Shown here piece after piece: positions 14,550 to 24,013 of a DNA stretch of 43,924 nt. The first letter of the stretch is position 1. Each line of letters begins with the position of its first letter. Source of the DNA: Eubacteriales bacterium (lineage in GTDB: Bacteria > Bacillota > Clostridia > Lachnospirales > Lachnospiraceae); NCBI GenBank assembly GCA_030531385.1, contig JAUNNP010000007.1, positions 1 through 43,924 on the forward strand. The letters run 5' to 3'. A program made the position numbers and the translations under genes. The notes under the pieces were generated by a model that was not told the origin of the DNA, ran no database searches, and saw nothing but the letters and a program-made list of their open reading frames with translations.

Positions 14550-15695
14550 ATGTACAAAAGTATAATGTTTCTCGGATATCTGCTGGCTCTGTTACTGTCA
14601 GTATTGTGCCTGTTTCTTATTTTGATGGTACTTGTCAGAAGAGACGAGAGAAGAAATCCTATATTTGTCCTTCTTAGGAACCTTGAAATGACTGTATTTG
14701 CACTGGGTTCGCTTTATTTCTGGTTTTTCTTTCGTGAAAGCGTGCTTTATATTTACGATATCCGAACACCGGTACGTATATTCGATTATTCACTTTTCGG
14801 ACTTCTTCTTTATCAATGGCTGAGGATAGAATATAAATATGCGGGAATCCCAAAAAATAAAGCGCGAATCTATGCTGCCGTGTTTCCGGCATTTAGATTC
14901 GCAGTATCTACGATAGTAACTTCGCTTTATATGGACGACTACTATCGTATAGCTGACCGTGCAGTTTCTGAAATATGGACTATTTTTCTATCTATCTGCT
15001 GCGTAATGTGTATCAGTATTCTTTTGGCCAGTGCTTATCTCTCATTAAAAAAAATAACGTATGCCAATAGGCGTAATTACGTTATGGTATATACCGGGCT
15101 TATGATTATACTTGAGCTTTGGGAAATCAGGATGGATATACCGCTTTCACTTGGCTTATTTGGCATTTCTGAATGGGAAATGAATGTCATTGACATTACT
15201 GCACTCATTGCCTTTGTTATGAGCTTTGTTACATTTAGTTACATTTTCAGGGAAGACTTCAGTCCGTTATATATAAAGCCACCGGCTGACCGGGAGCCGT
15301 CGGAAAAATCTGATACCAGTGATGGAGCTGTTCTCATAAATATGGCAGATACTGAAGATGCGCATGCTCTGAAAGGTGTCTCAAAGGAACATTTGTATGC
15401 CAATGCTGCCATCGCGGATGTAGTTCCGACAGAGGCAAATGTGATGCTGTCTGAAGCAATCAGAAACAGAAAGCTCGAAAGGATCTCCGAGCTGCATGGT
15501 CTGACCGAGCGTGAGCACGAAGTACTGATTTATCTGTATGATGGCTTTTCAAATCCCATGATAGCCAACGAGTTAGTTATTTCAATAAATACAGTAAAGA
15601 AGCATGTGCGCAATATTTATGAGAAATTTGATGTCAGCAGCCGCATGGAGCTTATCCATTTTGTGAACTCTGTCCGGCTGAAGGAGGACAGCTGA
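14550..15695 (+). CDS. 7-TM LuxR-type transcriptional regulator
   Basis: Protein of 381 aa. The first 245 residues hold about seven hydrophobic helices, starting '[19 protein letters not shown]'. A soluble linker leads to a C-terminal LuxR/GerE helix-turn-helix (about 315-375: '[19 protein letters not shown]', '[17 protein letters not shown]'). It is therefore a membrane-bound regulator that may sense a ligand in its membrane domain. It lies upstream of the APC permease and dehydrogenase genes on the same strand, which are its likely targets. The ATG at 14550 is preceded by AGGA. A perfect palindrome and a stem-loop separate it from the permease. Confidence 0.82.
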   Translation: MYKSIMFLGYLLALLLSVLCLFLILMVLVRRDERRNPIFVLLRNLEMTVFALGSLYFWFFFRESVLYIYDIRTPVRIFDYSLFGLLLYQWLRIEYKYAGIPKNKARIYAAVFPAFRFAVSTIVTSLYMDDYYRIADRAVSEIWTIFLSICCVMCISILLASAYLSLKKITYANRRNYVMVYTGLMIILELWEIRMDIPLSLGLFGISEWEMNVIDITALIAFVMSFVTFSYIFREDFSPLYIKPPADREPSEKSDTSDGAVLINMADTEDAHALKGVSKEHLYANAAIADVVPTEANVMLSEAIRNRKLERISELHGLTEREHEVLIYLYDGFSNPMIANELVISINTVKKHVRNIYEKFDVSSRMELIHFVNSVRLKEDS

Positions 15696-15736
15696 TCATA
15701 AAATTCCCAAAGAGTATGCCTGGAAAACCTGCAAAG

Positions 15737-15750
15737 TACCCGTTCGGGTA
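15737..15750. promoter_or_regulatory. Palindrome upstream of the permease gene
   Basis: TACCCGTTCGGGTA is a perfect 14-bp inverted repeat, 97 bp before the permease ATG and 42 bp after the regulator stop. It could be an operator for the LuxR-type regulator. Function inferred. Confidence 0.4.
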
Positions 15751-15781
15751 ATACTAATTTAAAGAAATTCTGAGTAAAATA

Positions 15782-15828
15782 TCGGTAAGATCAGCAGTCA
15801 AAAGCTGTGTACCGAAGCAAATTTTTTT
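15782..15828 (+). terminator. Stem-loop plus T-run before the permease
   Basis: TCGGTA/TACCGA and CAGC/GCTG arms (15782-15815) form a two-part stem, followed after six bases by seven Ts (15822-15828) and then the permease ribosome site. It may end the regulator transcript or act as an attenuator for the permease. Confidence 0.5.
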
Positions 15829-15846
15829 ACTGAAAAGGAGGGTAAT

Positions 15847-17571
15847 ATGTCGGAAAAAAACACTGCCGGATTAAAGAAAGAAAAGCTTTCCCTTCTGGGT
15901 GTAGTTGCTTTGATTTTTTCCTTTATAGCTGCCGGCGCTTTTGGTATTGAGGAAGCTATAGCCGCCAGTGGACCGGGAGTCACACTTGCGATGCTCGTAC
16001 TGTTTCCGTTCATCTGGTGTCTGCCGCTCGGTGAAATGATAAGTGAGCTTGGTTCACTGTATCCGACCGAAGGCGGAGCATATTCATGGGCCAGAGAATC
16101 CTTCGGTGAGTTCTGGGGCTGGCAGGTAGGACTCTGGGGCGCGCTCACTACCTGGCTTTGTCAGGCACAGTATGTTGCGCTTGTTGTAGGCTATGCGTCG
16201 GAATTCTTCGATATGTCGACAGGGATGGAATATGCGGTCAAAATTGCTGTCGTGGTAATTTTCTCTGTGATAAACATCATGGGACTTGACTGGCTTGAAA
16301 AGCTGGAAACTGTGTTAATGGTCCTTGTACTTGCAGCATTCGGTGCCGTTACAGTCGTGGGCTTTATGAACTGGAACTATAATCCGATAAGTCCGATCTT
16401 CAATCCTGATGCAGGTCTTGCCGGTTCAATAGGCGACGGAATCGCTATTATTATATGGATGTATCTGGGTTATGAATGCATGTCAAATATGGCGGAGGAG
16501 GTCGATGATCCTCAGCTCATACCAAAGGCGACCCGTATTTCAACTCCTATAATTGCCCTAAGCTATATACTGCCGACACTTGCCGCAATTGCCGCACTTG
16601 GATCATGGGATGCCTGGTCTACTGAAACAGGCGGAGAGGCAGTCGGCTATGTAGACGTGCTTATTCAGTATGTGGGCAACTGGGCAGGCGTTGCATTTGT
16701 AATCATTGCAGTTCTTGCAAACTGCTCCATCTTCAGTTCTTATATTGCGCATGGTTCCAGAGCGTTTTTTGTAATGGCAGATGACAATTGCTTCCCTAAA
16801 TTCATGAGTAAACTGGATAAGCGGGGAATTCCTACGATATCCATTATTCTGCTTGGAATATTTACAATAATAACCTGCCGCTTTGATTTTGTAACTCTTG
16901 TTATGGCTACAACGCCTATACAGCTGTTCCTGTATCTGGCATTGGTTGCGGCTGTATGGAAGCTGCGTGACAGATATCCCGCAGAGGAAAGAAAAAAGAT
17001 GGGCCTTACTGTGATGATAGGCGGCAGACTCGGTCTGATAATTTCACCGTTGTTAGTATTTGCAATCAGCACCTTTGCTATTTTCTCAAATGGTCTGGAT
17101 TATTTTATTGCGGGTTTTGTAATGCTTCTCGGCGGATTGATCTTCTATATTATATTTAAGATCATGTATAAGGGGCAGTATCTTGATGACCCAGAGTTAT
17201 ATCCGCTTAATGAAAAAACGCATCTTGGTCTCGGCGATATTACTGCAATAGGCAGTTATATTCTTGCCACAGGTATCATTGCACTGGCAGGAAGAGTCTT
17301 TATAGCCCTCTATGAGGCAGAATGGGGAGCCGAATATTATCTTGAGGAGTATGAGGAAGGCATATTCAGCAGCTTCGAGGGCATGCTCAGCATATGCTCT
17401 GCGATCGGAATTGTCTGCATTCTTCTGGGAATCATCGTCATGTTTATAGGAAAGAAGACAGAGGGTCCAAAGCTTGCCGAGCTTAAGCCGCGCAGAGATC
17501 AGCTCATGGATGAACGTATATGTGAGATACATGGCGATGTACCGCTTGCCGGAAAGTATCGCAGTAAGTAA
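15847..17571 (+). CDS. APC-family amino acid permease
   Basis: Protein of 574 aa with about 12-14 membrane helices. The first helix region 'FSFIAAGAFGIEEAIAASGPG' fits the unwound helix 1 of amino acid/polyamine/organocation carriers, and 'YPTEGGAYSWARESFGEFWG' is a standard APC motif. The C-terminal extension past residue 480 includes an acidic loop ('YEAEWGAEYYLEEYEEG') that is unusual for the family. It probably imports or exchanges an amino acid or amine used by the dehydrogenase encoded 139 bp downstream. AAGGAGGG precedes the ATG. Confidence 0.87.
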   Translation: MSEKNTAGLKKEKLSLLGVVALIFSFIAAGAFGIEEAIAASGPGVTLAMLVLFPFIWCLPLGEMISELGSLYPTEGGAYSWARESFGEFWGWQVGLWGALTTWLCQAQYVALVVGYASEFFDMSTGMEYAVKIAVVVIFSVINIMGLDWLEKLETVLMVLVLAAFGAVTVVGFMNWNYNPISPIFNPDAGLAGSIGDGIAIIIWMYLGYECMSNMAEEVDDPQLIPKATRISTPIIALSYILPTLAAIAALGSWDAWSTETGGEAVGYVDVLIQYVGNWAGVAFVIIAVLANCSIFSSYIAHGSRAFFVMADDNCFPKFMSKLDKRGIPTISIILLGIFTIITCRFDFVTLVMATTPIQLFLYLALVAAVWKLRDRYPAEERKKMGLTVMIGGRLGLIISPLLVFAISTFAIFSNGLDYFIAGFVMLLGGLIFYIIFKIMYKGQYLDDPELYPLNEKTHLGLGDITAIGSYILATGIIALAGRVFIALYEAEWGAEYYLEEYEEGIFSSFEGMLSICSAIGIVCILLGIIVMFIGKKTEGPKLAELKPRRDQLMDERICEIHGDVPLAGKYRSK

Positions 17572-17609
17572 AACCTGAAATTGACACATAATAAAGAGGA
17601 GAGATGAAT

Positions 17610-17687
17610 ATGTTAACAGCTGCAAGCCTAAAGGCGCAGCAGGTGTGTTACATATTCACTCATCCGATCGTGATAAGCAACCTATAA
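17610..17687 (+). CDS. Possible 25-aa leader peptide
   Basis: A short frame with a good ribosome site (AGAGGAGAG, about 8 nt) lies in the gap between permease and dehydrogenase and ends 23 bp before the next start. It encodes 'MLTAASLKAQQVCYIFTH' and seven more residues. No family is known. It could be a regulatory upstream frame or chance. Confidence 0.3.
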   Translation: MLTAASLKAQQVCYIFTHPIVISNL

Positions 17688-17710
17688 ACTTATTATACGA
17701 GGAGAAAATC

Positions 17711-18973
17711 ATGAAAAAAGTAATGGTATGCGGATGCGGAGCTCAGGGATCGACCATCTGCCGCAAGCTGGATGAAGAGCAGTGCATAGAAGAAATCATA
17801 TGCGCGGATTATAATTTTGAGGCAGCTAAGGCGGTATGCCGTCTCATGACCAAAGGCACGCCCAGGCAGGTAAATGCTGCCCATGTTGATGAAATCGTGG
17901 CAGCAGCGGAGGGCTGTGAACTGATAGTAAATGTTATGCCGCTGGATTTCGGCGTAAATATGCTTAAGGCTGCAATCGAGCTCGGCTGCAGCTACCAGGA
18001 TCTTTCTGCCTGTGAAAACATTACCGAGGTTATGGATGTAGATGAATATGACAGGTGGATCGAGGGAATAAAGTGTATGTACACGACCTATGGCAGCAGG
18101 TTTGCCGAAAATAATGCTGTTGCCATAATAGGAACAGGATCGGCTCCCGGAGTAATGTGCGTTATGGCAAGAAAAGCTGTAAATGAGCTCGATGAGTGTG
18201 ACACAATAGGTATGATGGTTTACGAGGGAGTCGAAGCAAAACGCTTTCTTCCATTCTGGTGGTCAAAGGATGTTGCTCTTGCCGATATGCAGGAGGATGC
18301 ATTTGCATGGGAGAATGGTGAAATCATTCGTACAAAGCCGTTCAGCCGTCCTATATACCGCAGCTGGCCTGAAATGGAAAATGAAGAAGTAGTACTTGTA
18401 GAGCATGCACATGATGAACCTGTTTATGTAGGCTTTAATAATGAGAAATATTTTAAAGGCTGTAAAAATGCATACTTTAAGTATGGCGGAGTGGGAATAA
18501 AGTTCTCTGAACCGCTGTATCGTGCCGGTCTTCTCTCATGGGAAGAGGAGGAAATTGACGGAGTAAAGGTGGTGCCGCATGAACTCGTGCTGAAGCATGT
18601 CCCGATGGCACCTAAGGATCCTGAAGTTATTAAGGAGATCATTGACGAAGGCCTCGTTTCCGATACAGGAGCATTTGTAGTTGAAGCCTACGGAAAGAAG
18701 GACGGCAGGGATGTCATGGTCGATCTGCACCTGTTTGCCCCGGGACTGGTCGATTCGTACAATAAGGCAAAAATGACAGGTGAAATGTATCTGACCGGAC
18801 AGGGGGCATTTCTGTATACCAGATTGCTTGTCAATGATATGATAGACCAGAGGGGCCTTATTTCGTCGGATATGCTTAGTGATGAGCAGGTAGAGCAGTA
18901 TATCAAATGGGCAAATGAGCTTGATATAACCTATACCATAGATATTAAAGAAGGCATTAAGCCCGACTTTTGA
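17711..18973 (+). CDS. Saccharopine dehydrogenase-like oxidoreductase
   Basis: Protein of 420 aa. An N-terminal Rossmann fold is shown by 'MVCGCGAQGSTICRKL' (GxGxxG variant) and 'ADYNFEAAK'; the middle has 'YGSRFAENNAVAIIGTGSAPG'. This matches the saccharopine/carboxynorspermidine dehydrogenase-like family, which forms or splits secondary-amine adducts with NAD(P)H. It probably acts on the substrate brought in by the preceding permease. The ATG at 17711 has GAGGAG. Which amine or amino acid is used cannot be read. A strong terminator follows. Confidence 0.8.
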   Translation: MKKVMVCGCGAQGSTICRKLDEEQCIEEIICADYNFEAAKAVCRLMTKGTPRQVNAAHVDEIVAAAEGCELIVNVMPLDFGVNMLKAAIELGCSYQDLSACENITEVMDVDEYDRWIEGIKCMYTTYGSRFAENNAVAIIGTGSAPGVMCVMARKAVNELDECDTIGMMVYEGVEAKRFLPFWWSKDVALADMQEDAFAWENGEIIRTKPFSRPIYRSWPEMENEEVVLVEHAHDEPVYVGFNNEKYFKGCKNAYFKYGGVGIKFSEPLYRAGLLSWEEEEIDGVKVVPHELVLKHVPMAPKDPEVIKEIIDEGLVSDTGAFVVEAYGKKDGRDVMVDLHLFAPGLVDSYNKAKMTGEMYLTGQGAFLYTRLLVNDMIDQRGLISSDMLSDEQVEQYIKWANELDITYTIDIKEGIKPDF

Positions 18974-19002
18974 TCCTGCAGTCTCCCGATCCTTATAAAA
19001 AA

Positions 19003-19048
19003 GGCAGATTTGCGATTATACAATTTTCGCAAATCTGCCGGTTTTTTT
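19003..19048 (+). terminator. Rho-independent terminator
   Basis: A 13-bp perfect stem (GGCAGATTTGCGA with its complement at 19027-19039) is followed by GG and seven Ts. It ends the permease/dehydrogenase transcript. The remaining DNA to 19159 shows nothing else. Confidence 0.9.
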
Positions 19049-19159
19049 CTGACATCATAAATATTTCGAATACATCACATTCAATATATAAACTTTATTT
19101 TTGATAATACATTTGATAAAATTATCACATAGTTCAAAGAGGAATGTAATCTTAAGTAA

Positions 19160-20041
19160 TCATTCTATCTCAACTGTCTTTGATATATTTATAAATTCTT
19201 TAACTGCCGGGGTAGCATGATTCAAAGAAATTATCAGTGCGCCCTGGGTCCTGAAAATAGCATCTTCAAATTCCCTTGATTCAACCTTACAGCGCAGATA
19301 TTTGGAAAGCTCCTTCGAGGTTATGGAAATTCCCAGATTGTTTTCAACCATTCCGAAAATAGCCAGATCGCTGGCGGATTTATATTTTACATTCAAATCA
19401 ATACCCGAAAGCAGGTCGGCATATGCGCTTGTTTCATTGCTGCTCGGGATAGTGGGCAAGATGAAATCATAAGCCCCAAGCATCTCCATAGGAACTCTTT
19501 CATAGCCGGCGAGCGGATGTCCCTGAGGTATCAGAAGACAGATAGGATCCTTAAAAAGAGGTATGAAATTGCTCTTAAGTTCGCCGGGTACAGAGTCCTC
19601 GTCAAGAAAGCCGATATCGATCTTTCCGAGCCGGAGATCGTTTATGATAGCCTCCGCCTCCATTTCGCTCGGCAGGAGCTCAATGCCCGTATACTGAGAG
19701 GCGAAGCAGTAGATTGCCTTCGGAACGAAGTCTATCATGGTACTGTTGGTCGCGCCTATGCGAATGCTGCCGGTGAGCATTCCGTGTATACCGCGGATAT
19801 TTGCATGCAGCTCCTCATCATTCTTAACGATCTGCATGCAGTAGTAGAGAATCGATTCGGCATTTTTAGTAAGAGTACATTTGTCCTTCCTTCTGAAGAA
19901 CAGAGCAAAGCCGAATTCATCCTCCAGAGTTTTTATCATATGACTTATGTTGGGCTGTGAGTACCCCAGAGCATCGGCGGCCTTTGTAAGACTCCCGAGC
20001 TCGGCGACCTTTAAAAATGCTTTGTACTTGCTGATCGACAT
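19160..20041 (-). CDS. LysR-family transcriptional regulator
   Basis: Protein of 293 aa, full family length. The N-terminal winged helix reads 'YKAFLKVAELGSLTKAADAL' with 'SQPNISHMIKTLEDEFG'; the effector domain follows from about residue 90 ('GSIRIGATNSTM'). It is divergent from the aldehyde dehydrogenase gene with a 127-bp shared control region, the usual layout for LysR activators of an adjacent pathway. The effector is probably a pathway intermediate. GGAGG precedes the ATG. Confidence 0.92.
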   Translation of the reverse strand: MSISKYKAFLKVAELGSLTKAADALGYSQPNISHMIKTLEDEFGFALFFRRKDKCTLTKNAESILYYCMQIVKNDEELHANIRGIHGMLTGSIRIGATNSTMIDFVPKAIYCFASQYTGIELLPSEMEAEAIINDLRLGKIDIGFLDEDSVPGELKSNFIPLFKDPICLLIPQGHPLAGYERVPMEMLGAYDFILPTIPSSNETSAYADLLSGIDLNVKYKSASDLAIFGMVENNLGISITSKELSKYLRCKVESREFEDAIFRTQGALIISLNHATPAVKEFINISKTVEIE

Positions 20042-20134
20042 TGAAACCTCCGGTGTTTTCAGACTCTTAAATATGGCGGCAGCGCAGCCGCATCATGAAA
20101 TAAGGATACCCTAAATTTTTTTATAAATAAAGAT

Positions 20135-20152
20135 GCTTTCCATGATGAAAGC
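20135..20152. promoter_or_regulatory. Inverted repeat in the LysR divergent region
   Basis: GCTTTC-CATGAT-GAAAGC lies just before the ribosome site of the aldehyde dehydrogenase gene. TATAAA-like sequence is at 20121-20126. It may be a LysR site or an mRNA hairpin; too close to the start to decide. Confidence 0.3.
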
Positions 20153-20168
20153 GGAAAAGGAGTAATCT

Positions 20169-21530
20169 ATGGCACTCACAATTGATGAGATGATCGTAAA
20201 AGCAAGAGCGGCAGTTGACGCAATCGCGGATTACGATCAGGCACAGGTCGACAAGCTTGTTTATGAGGCGGCAAAGGTGATTTATAAGCACGCCGCAGAG
20301 CTTGCGAGGGAGGCAGTGGATGAGACGGGGCTTGGTTCTTATGAGGATAAGATCTGCAAGAATACTGACACTCCGGCAACCTTCTGGGATTATCTTAAGG
20401 ACAAGAAATCAGTAGGCATCATAGGCGAGGACAAGGCGACAGGCACTATCGAGATTGCGCATCCTATCGGCGTCATTGCGGCTATCACGCCTGCAACAAA
20501 CCCGAACGTTACACCACTTGGCAATTTCATGCATGCTATGAAGGGTAAAAATGCCACCATCATCTGCCCGGCACCGAGAGCAAAGCAGAGCTCAACACAC
20601 ACAGTAGAGCTTATCCGCGATGCGATCGCCAAATGCGGAGCACCGGCAGACCTTCTCCAGATCGTTGAGGAACCGACCATTCCGCATTCTCAGGAGCTTA
20701 TGAGTAAAGCGGATCTTGTACTTGCAACAGGAAGCTTTGGACTTACAAAGGCAGCTTACGGAAGCGGAACACCTGCTTACGGCGTAGGCCCGGGCAATCC
20801 TCCGGTCATCCTTGACAGAGGCTATGATCTTAAGGACTGTGCGGAGAAATCACTCGTGGCAGTAGGCTCAGACAATGGCATCCTCTGCGACGGACAGAAC
20901 CTCTTCCTTTATCCTGAGGAGCAGGAGAGGGATGTTATCGACGCATTTAAGAGCGTGGGCATGGTGGTTTATGAGGATCCGGCAGACGTAGCTAAGTTCA
21001 GAGATGTTCTCTTCCTCGAGACAGGAAAGCCGAACCCGACACTTGTCGGCAAGGACGCGCCTGTTATCGCAAAGGCAGCAGGCTTCGATATTCCTGCAGA
21101 CACCAAGGTAATCGCACTTAAGGTCGAGGAGGTCGGTGCAGCAGATCCTTTAAATGAGGAGATACTCGGACCTGTAGTTTCTATCACAGGCTATGACACC
21201 TTCGAGAACGCTGTTCAGATGGCTATCGACAACATGGTAGAGTCAGGCGGAATCGGACACACAGCAGGCATTTATTCCAATGACGAAGCTCATATCAAGT
21301 ACTACGCAGAGCGTATTCCTGTAGCGCGCGTGCTCATCAACCAGCCTACGCCTGATGCATGGGGACCAAAGACCAACAGTCTTTCTCCGGCAGTATCAGA
21401 GGGCTGCGGCTCATGGGGCAATAACATTCTCGCAGGAAATGTTGACTATATCCACATGATCAATGTTTCACATGCAGTATATCCGCTCGATGTAGAGCTT
21501 CCGGATCCTGAGAAGCTTTTTGCAGACTAA
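20169..21530 (+). CDS. CoA-acylating aldehyde dehydrogenase
   Basis: Protein of 453 aa close to the SucD/SauS/EutE group. Seen are 'GVIAAITPATNPNVTPLGN', 'YGVGPGNPPVILDRGYD', the catalytic Cys in 'SDNGILCDGQN', 'GGIGHTAGIYS' and 'GCGSWGNNILAGNVDYIHMI'. It should convert an aldehyde plus CoA and NAD(P)+ to acyl-CoA. SucD uses succinate semialdehyde and SauS sulfoacetaldehyde; which applies here is open. It heads the cluster controlled by the divergent LysR gene. AAAAGGAG precedes the ATG. Confidence 0.87.
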   Translation: MALTIDEMIVKARAAVDAIADYDQAQVDKLVYEAAKVIYKHAAELAREAVDETGLGSYEDKICKNTDTPATFWDYLKDKKSVGIIGEDKATGTIEIAHPIGVIAAITPATNPNVTPLGNFMHAMKGKNATIICPAPRAKQSSTHTVELIRDAIAKCGAPADLLQIVEEPTIPHSQELMSKADLVLATGSFGLTKAAYGSGTPAYGVGPGNPPVILDRGYDLKDCAEKSLVAVGSDNGILCDGQNLFLYPEEQERDVIDAFKSVGMVVYEDPADVAKFRDVLFLETGKPNPTLVGKDAPVIAKAAGFDIPADTKVIALKVEEVGAADPLNEEILGPVVSITGYDTFENAVQMAIDNMVESGGIGHTAGIYSNDEAHIKYYAERIPVARVLINQPTPDAWGPKTNSLSPAVSEGCGSWGNNILAGNVDYIHMINVSHAVYPLDVELPDPEKLFAD

Positions 21531-21540
21531 GGAGAAAAAA

Positions 21541-22056
21541 ATGTTCAAATTATCAAGTCCCGCGATAAAGGATGGATATCTGGATATAAAGTACGGCATA
21601 GACGCACCGGATCAGAGCAATATAGTAAACGGCATTCCGACGGTTTCATTCCCGTTTGAGTGGTCGGGAGCCCCGGAGGGCACAGTATCCTACGCTGTAG
21701 AGTACATGGATTATGACAATGCCGAAGATGAGGGCGTTATCTGGATCCACTGGGTAGCAGCCGGCATAGGAGCAGATGTGACGGAACTTCCCGAAAACGG
21801 AGCAAAGGACCCCTCGATCATCCAGGGACACAACAGCTGGTCGCTTCCCTACGGACCGTATGAGGAGCTTCCGGAGGAGGCAAGGATAGGCTACGGTGGA
21901 CCTGCACCCGGAAGACGCCATACCTATGAGCTCGTATTATTTGCGCTCGACATCGTGCCTAACTTAAAGCAGGGCTTCTATTACGCAGACCTGCGCAGTC
22001 AGATGGAGGGGCACATCCTAGGCAGGGCAGTCCTCAGGATGTACTACGGCAAGTAA
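21541..22056 (+). CDS. YbhB/YbcL (PEBP) family protein
   Basis: Protein of 171 aa with the phosphatidylethanolamine-binding-protein fold: 'YAVEYMDYDNAEDEGVIWIH' (DPDAP-like region and HW), then 'ARIGYGGPAPGRRHTYELV' matching the conserved ligand-site GP.PP..HRY. Bacterial members bind small anions but have no fixed role. It starts 10 bp after the aldehyde dehydrogenase stop with AAGGAG, so it is in the same operon. It may handle a pathway metabolite; that is inference. Confidence 0.85.
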   Translation: MFKLSSPAIKDGYLDIKYGIDAPDQSNIVNGIPTVSFPFEWSGAPEGTVSYAVEYMDYDNAEDEGVIWIHWVAAGIGADVTELPENGAKDPSIIQGHNSWSLPYGPYEELPEEARIGYGGPAPGRRHTYELVLFALDIVPNLKQGFYYADLRSQMEGHILGRAVLRMYYGK

Positions 22057-22098
22057 GCGGCTTAGATAAAGCTGACAAAAAGATTTCGGAGAGAAACT

Positions 22099-22416
22099 AT
22101 GAGAGAGGAATTGATCAGAAAATTAAGGGAGATCGTGGAAGGAGAGAAGCTTGCTATGGACAGCTACTTTTTCTGCGGTTCAGGTTCATCCGTACCGGAC
22201 TCAGAGCTCATCAGTTCGGGGGAGGCACTTTTGAAGGCACTTGATGAAGGGAAGACCGATGAGGCAGCAAAGGCGAAGCTTATCGAGAGATTAAATATCG
22301 CCGCTGTGCAGAAAAAGGAGGTCCTTAAGTCCAGAGTACGGATACTTGATGACGCTGCGGAGGACCCTAAGGTCAAGGTCGTAAAGGAAATCCTCGAAAG
22401 CATAGAGCTTCTCTGA
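22099..22416 (+). CDS. Small helical protein, unknown
   Basis: Protein of 105 aa, mostly charged amphipathic helices, with a Ser/Gly turn 'FFCGSGSSVPDSELIS' near residue 25. No family recognised. GGAGAG precedes the ATG and the gene lies within the catabolic run (42 bp after the PEBP gene, 33 bp before the permease), so it is probably co-transcribed. Confidence 0.65.
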   Translation: MREELIRKLREIVEGEKLAMDSYFFCGSGSSVPDSELISSGEALLKALDEGKTDEAAKAKLIERLNIAAVQKKEVLKSRVRILDDAAEDPKVKVVKEILESIELL

Positions 22417-22449
22417 TAATAAAAACAATGTTTTTTAAGGAGGAAAATC

Positions 22450-23888
22450 ATGGAAGAAAAAAGCGCTAAGTTAAAACGAGTCCTCGGATTTAATGCTACA
22501 TACGGCGCAGCAATGGGCCTTGTAGTATCAGGAACAGCAATGTTCTCAGTTACTCAGGTTGCAGGTCAGGCAAGCTATGGTGTTTGGCTTACTTCCCTTA
22601 TCGGACTTATTCCGATTCTCAGCGCGGCACTCGCATTCTCAGAGCTCAGTGCTATGCTTCCGGGCGGAGGTATGATCTCGGACTATACCAATCCCGCACT
22701 CGGACGTTTCTGGGGAACGCTTGCGGTACTTGGCACCTATGTTTTGCTTGCGGCTGCCGACGGCAGTACGCAGATGGCAATGAGCGGATACTCAGTCCAG
22801 GAGGTCACAGGCATCCCGGCTCTTATCACCAGTCTTGTATTCCTCGTAGCCTGCCTGCTTATTAATATCTTCGACGTAGGTATCTACGGAAAGTTTGCGG
22901 GAGCACTTCCCATCGGCATGATGATCGCATATGCAGTTATTGCTGTACTCGGTCTTGCAGGCGTAGGTGAGGCAGCTCTTGGCTGCACACCTATTGCAAA
23001 TCCGCATCTTCCGGCAGAGGGCTATGCAGCAGTATTCGGAGCAGTCGGATCATCGATCTGGTGGTACATAGGATTTGAGAACTGCTGCCCGATGGCAGAG
23101 GAAACAAAGGAGCCTTATAAGGTTATCCCGAGAGCACTCTTTGCAGCACTCATTTCTATTTATGTGATCGACATCATTTCTCTTACGCGGCTCTTAAGTA
23201 TACAGACCTCGAAGTACTCGTTACCTCAGGCGTATCACATATCGACGGCGCAAGAGGATCGATGGGCGTGATCGGTGCAGGCGTAATGAGTATCATCACC
23301 ATACTTGCATCCTTCACAACAGCTAACTCACAGCTTGCAGCACTTCCGCGTATGTTCTACGGACTTGCAAGACAGGGACAGCTTCCGGAGCAGTTCGGTT
23401 ATATTCATCCTAAGTACAGGATCCCTGTATACGGAACAGTAGGGTGCTTCATCCTTATGTTCATCTGCACCATCTATATCTGCTTCCAGGGCGGAACAGC
23501 TGAGATCATGAACATGTTCATCAACATTGTCTGCGTAGCTTGGCTTGGCTGCTATATCCTTGCAATGCTGGATGTTCTTGTCCTCCGCAAGAAGTATCCT
23601 GACTTCCCGAGACTGTTCAAGGTACCTGCAGCTCCTTTGGTATTTGCAATCGGCATCATCGGTTCTGTCTATGCTATCTACACGATCAGTGATTACATCC
23701 TTATCACACTCGGATGGCTTATTATCGTTGCAATCTACATCGTAGTTTGGAACAAGACACACAACAGACCCATCAACGAGGTTTCAGATCTTGAGTCTGC
23801 TGTAAAGATGATCCGTGACAGAACAGAGTATCTTCCTGTTTGGGACGAGGCAGTAGAAGAGTGGCTTAAGAAGAGAAACGCACTTTGA
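22450..23888 (+). pseudogene. APC-family permease, frameshifted
   Basis: Two frames together encode one APC carrier of about 479 aa. Frame one begins 'MEEKSAKLKRVLGFNATYG' at 22450 and leaves the family pattern after about residue 244. Frame two carries on from about 23184 ('YAALKYTDLEVLVTSG', then 'GVMSIITILASFTTANSQLA'). Adding one T in the TCTCTTACG at 23179-23187 restores 'ISLYAALKYT' and a continuous protein. It is either a recent inactivating deletion or a sequencing error. The carrier would import the cluster substrate; the rest of the cluster is intact. Confidence 0.82.
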
Positions 23889-23967
23889 TCTCCTGTTAAA
23901 AGTGTGAGTTTCAAAACCGGATAAATAAAAGCTAATAATAAAAAACGAGAAATAAAATCGGAAAAAT

Positions 23968-23993
23968 GCTGCCGTAGTGAATGCGACGGCAGC
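23968..23993 (+). other. Hairpin after the permease gene
   Basis: GCTGCCGT and ACGGCAGC arms around a 10-nt loop, no T-run. The ATG at 23981 lies in this loop, one reason to prefer a later start for the next gene. Confidence 0.5.
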
Positions 23994-24013
23994 TTGTGGA
24001 AAGCAGGCTTGGC

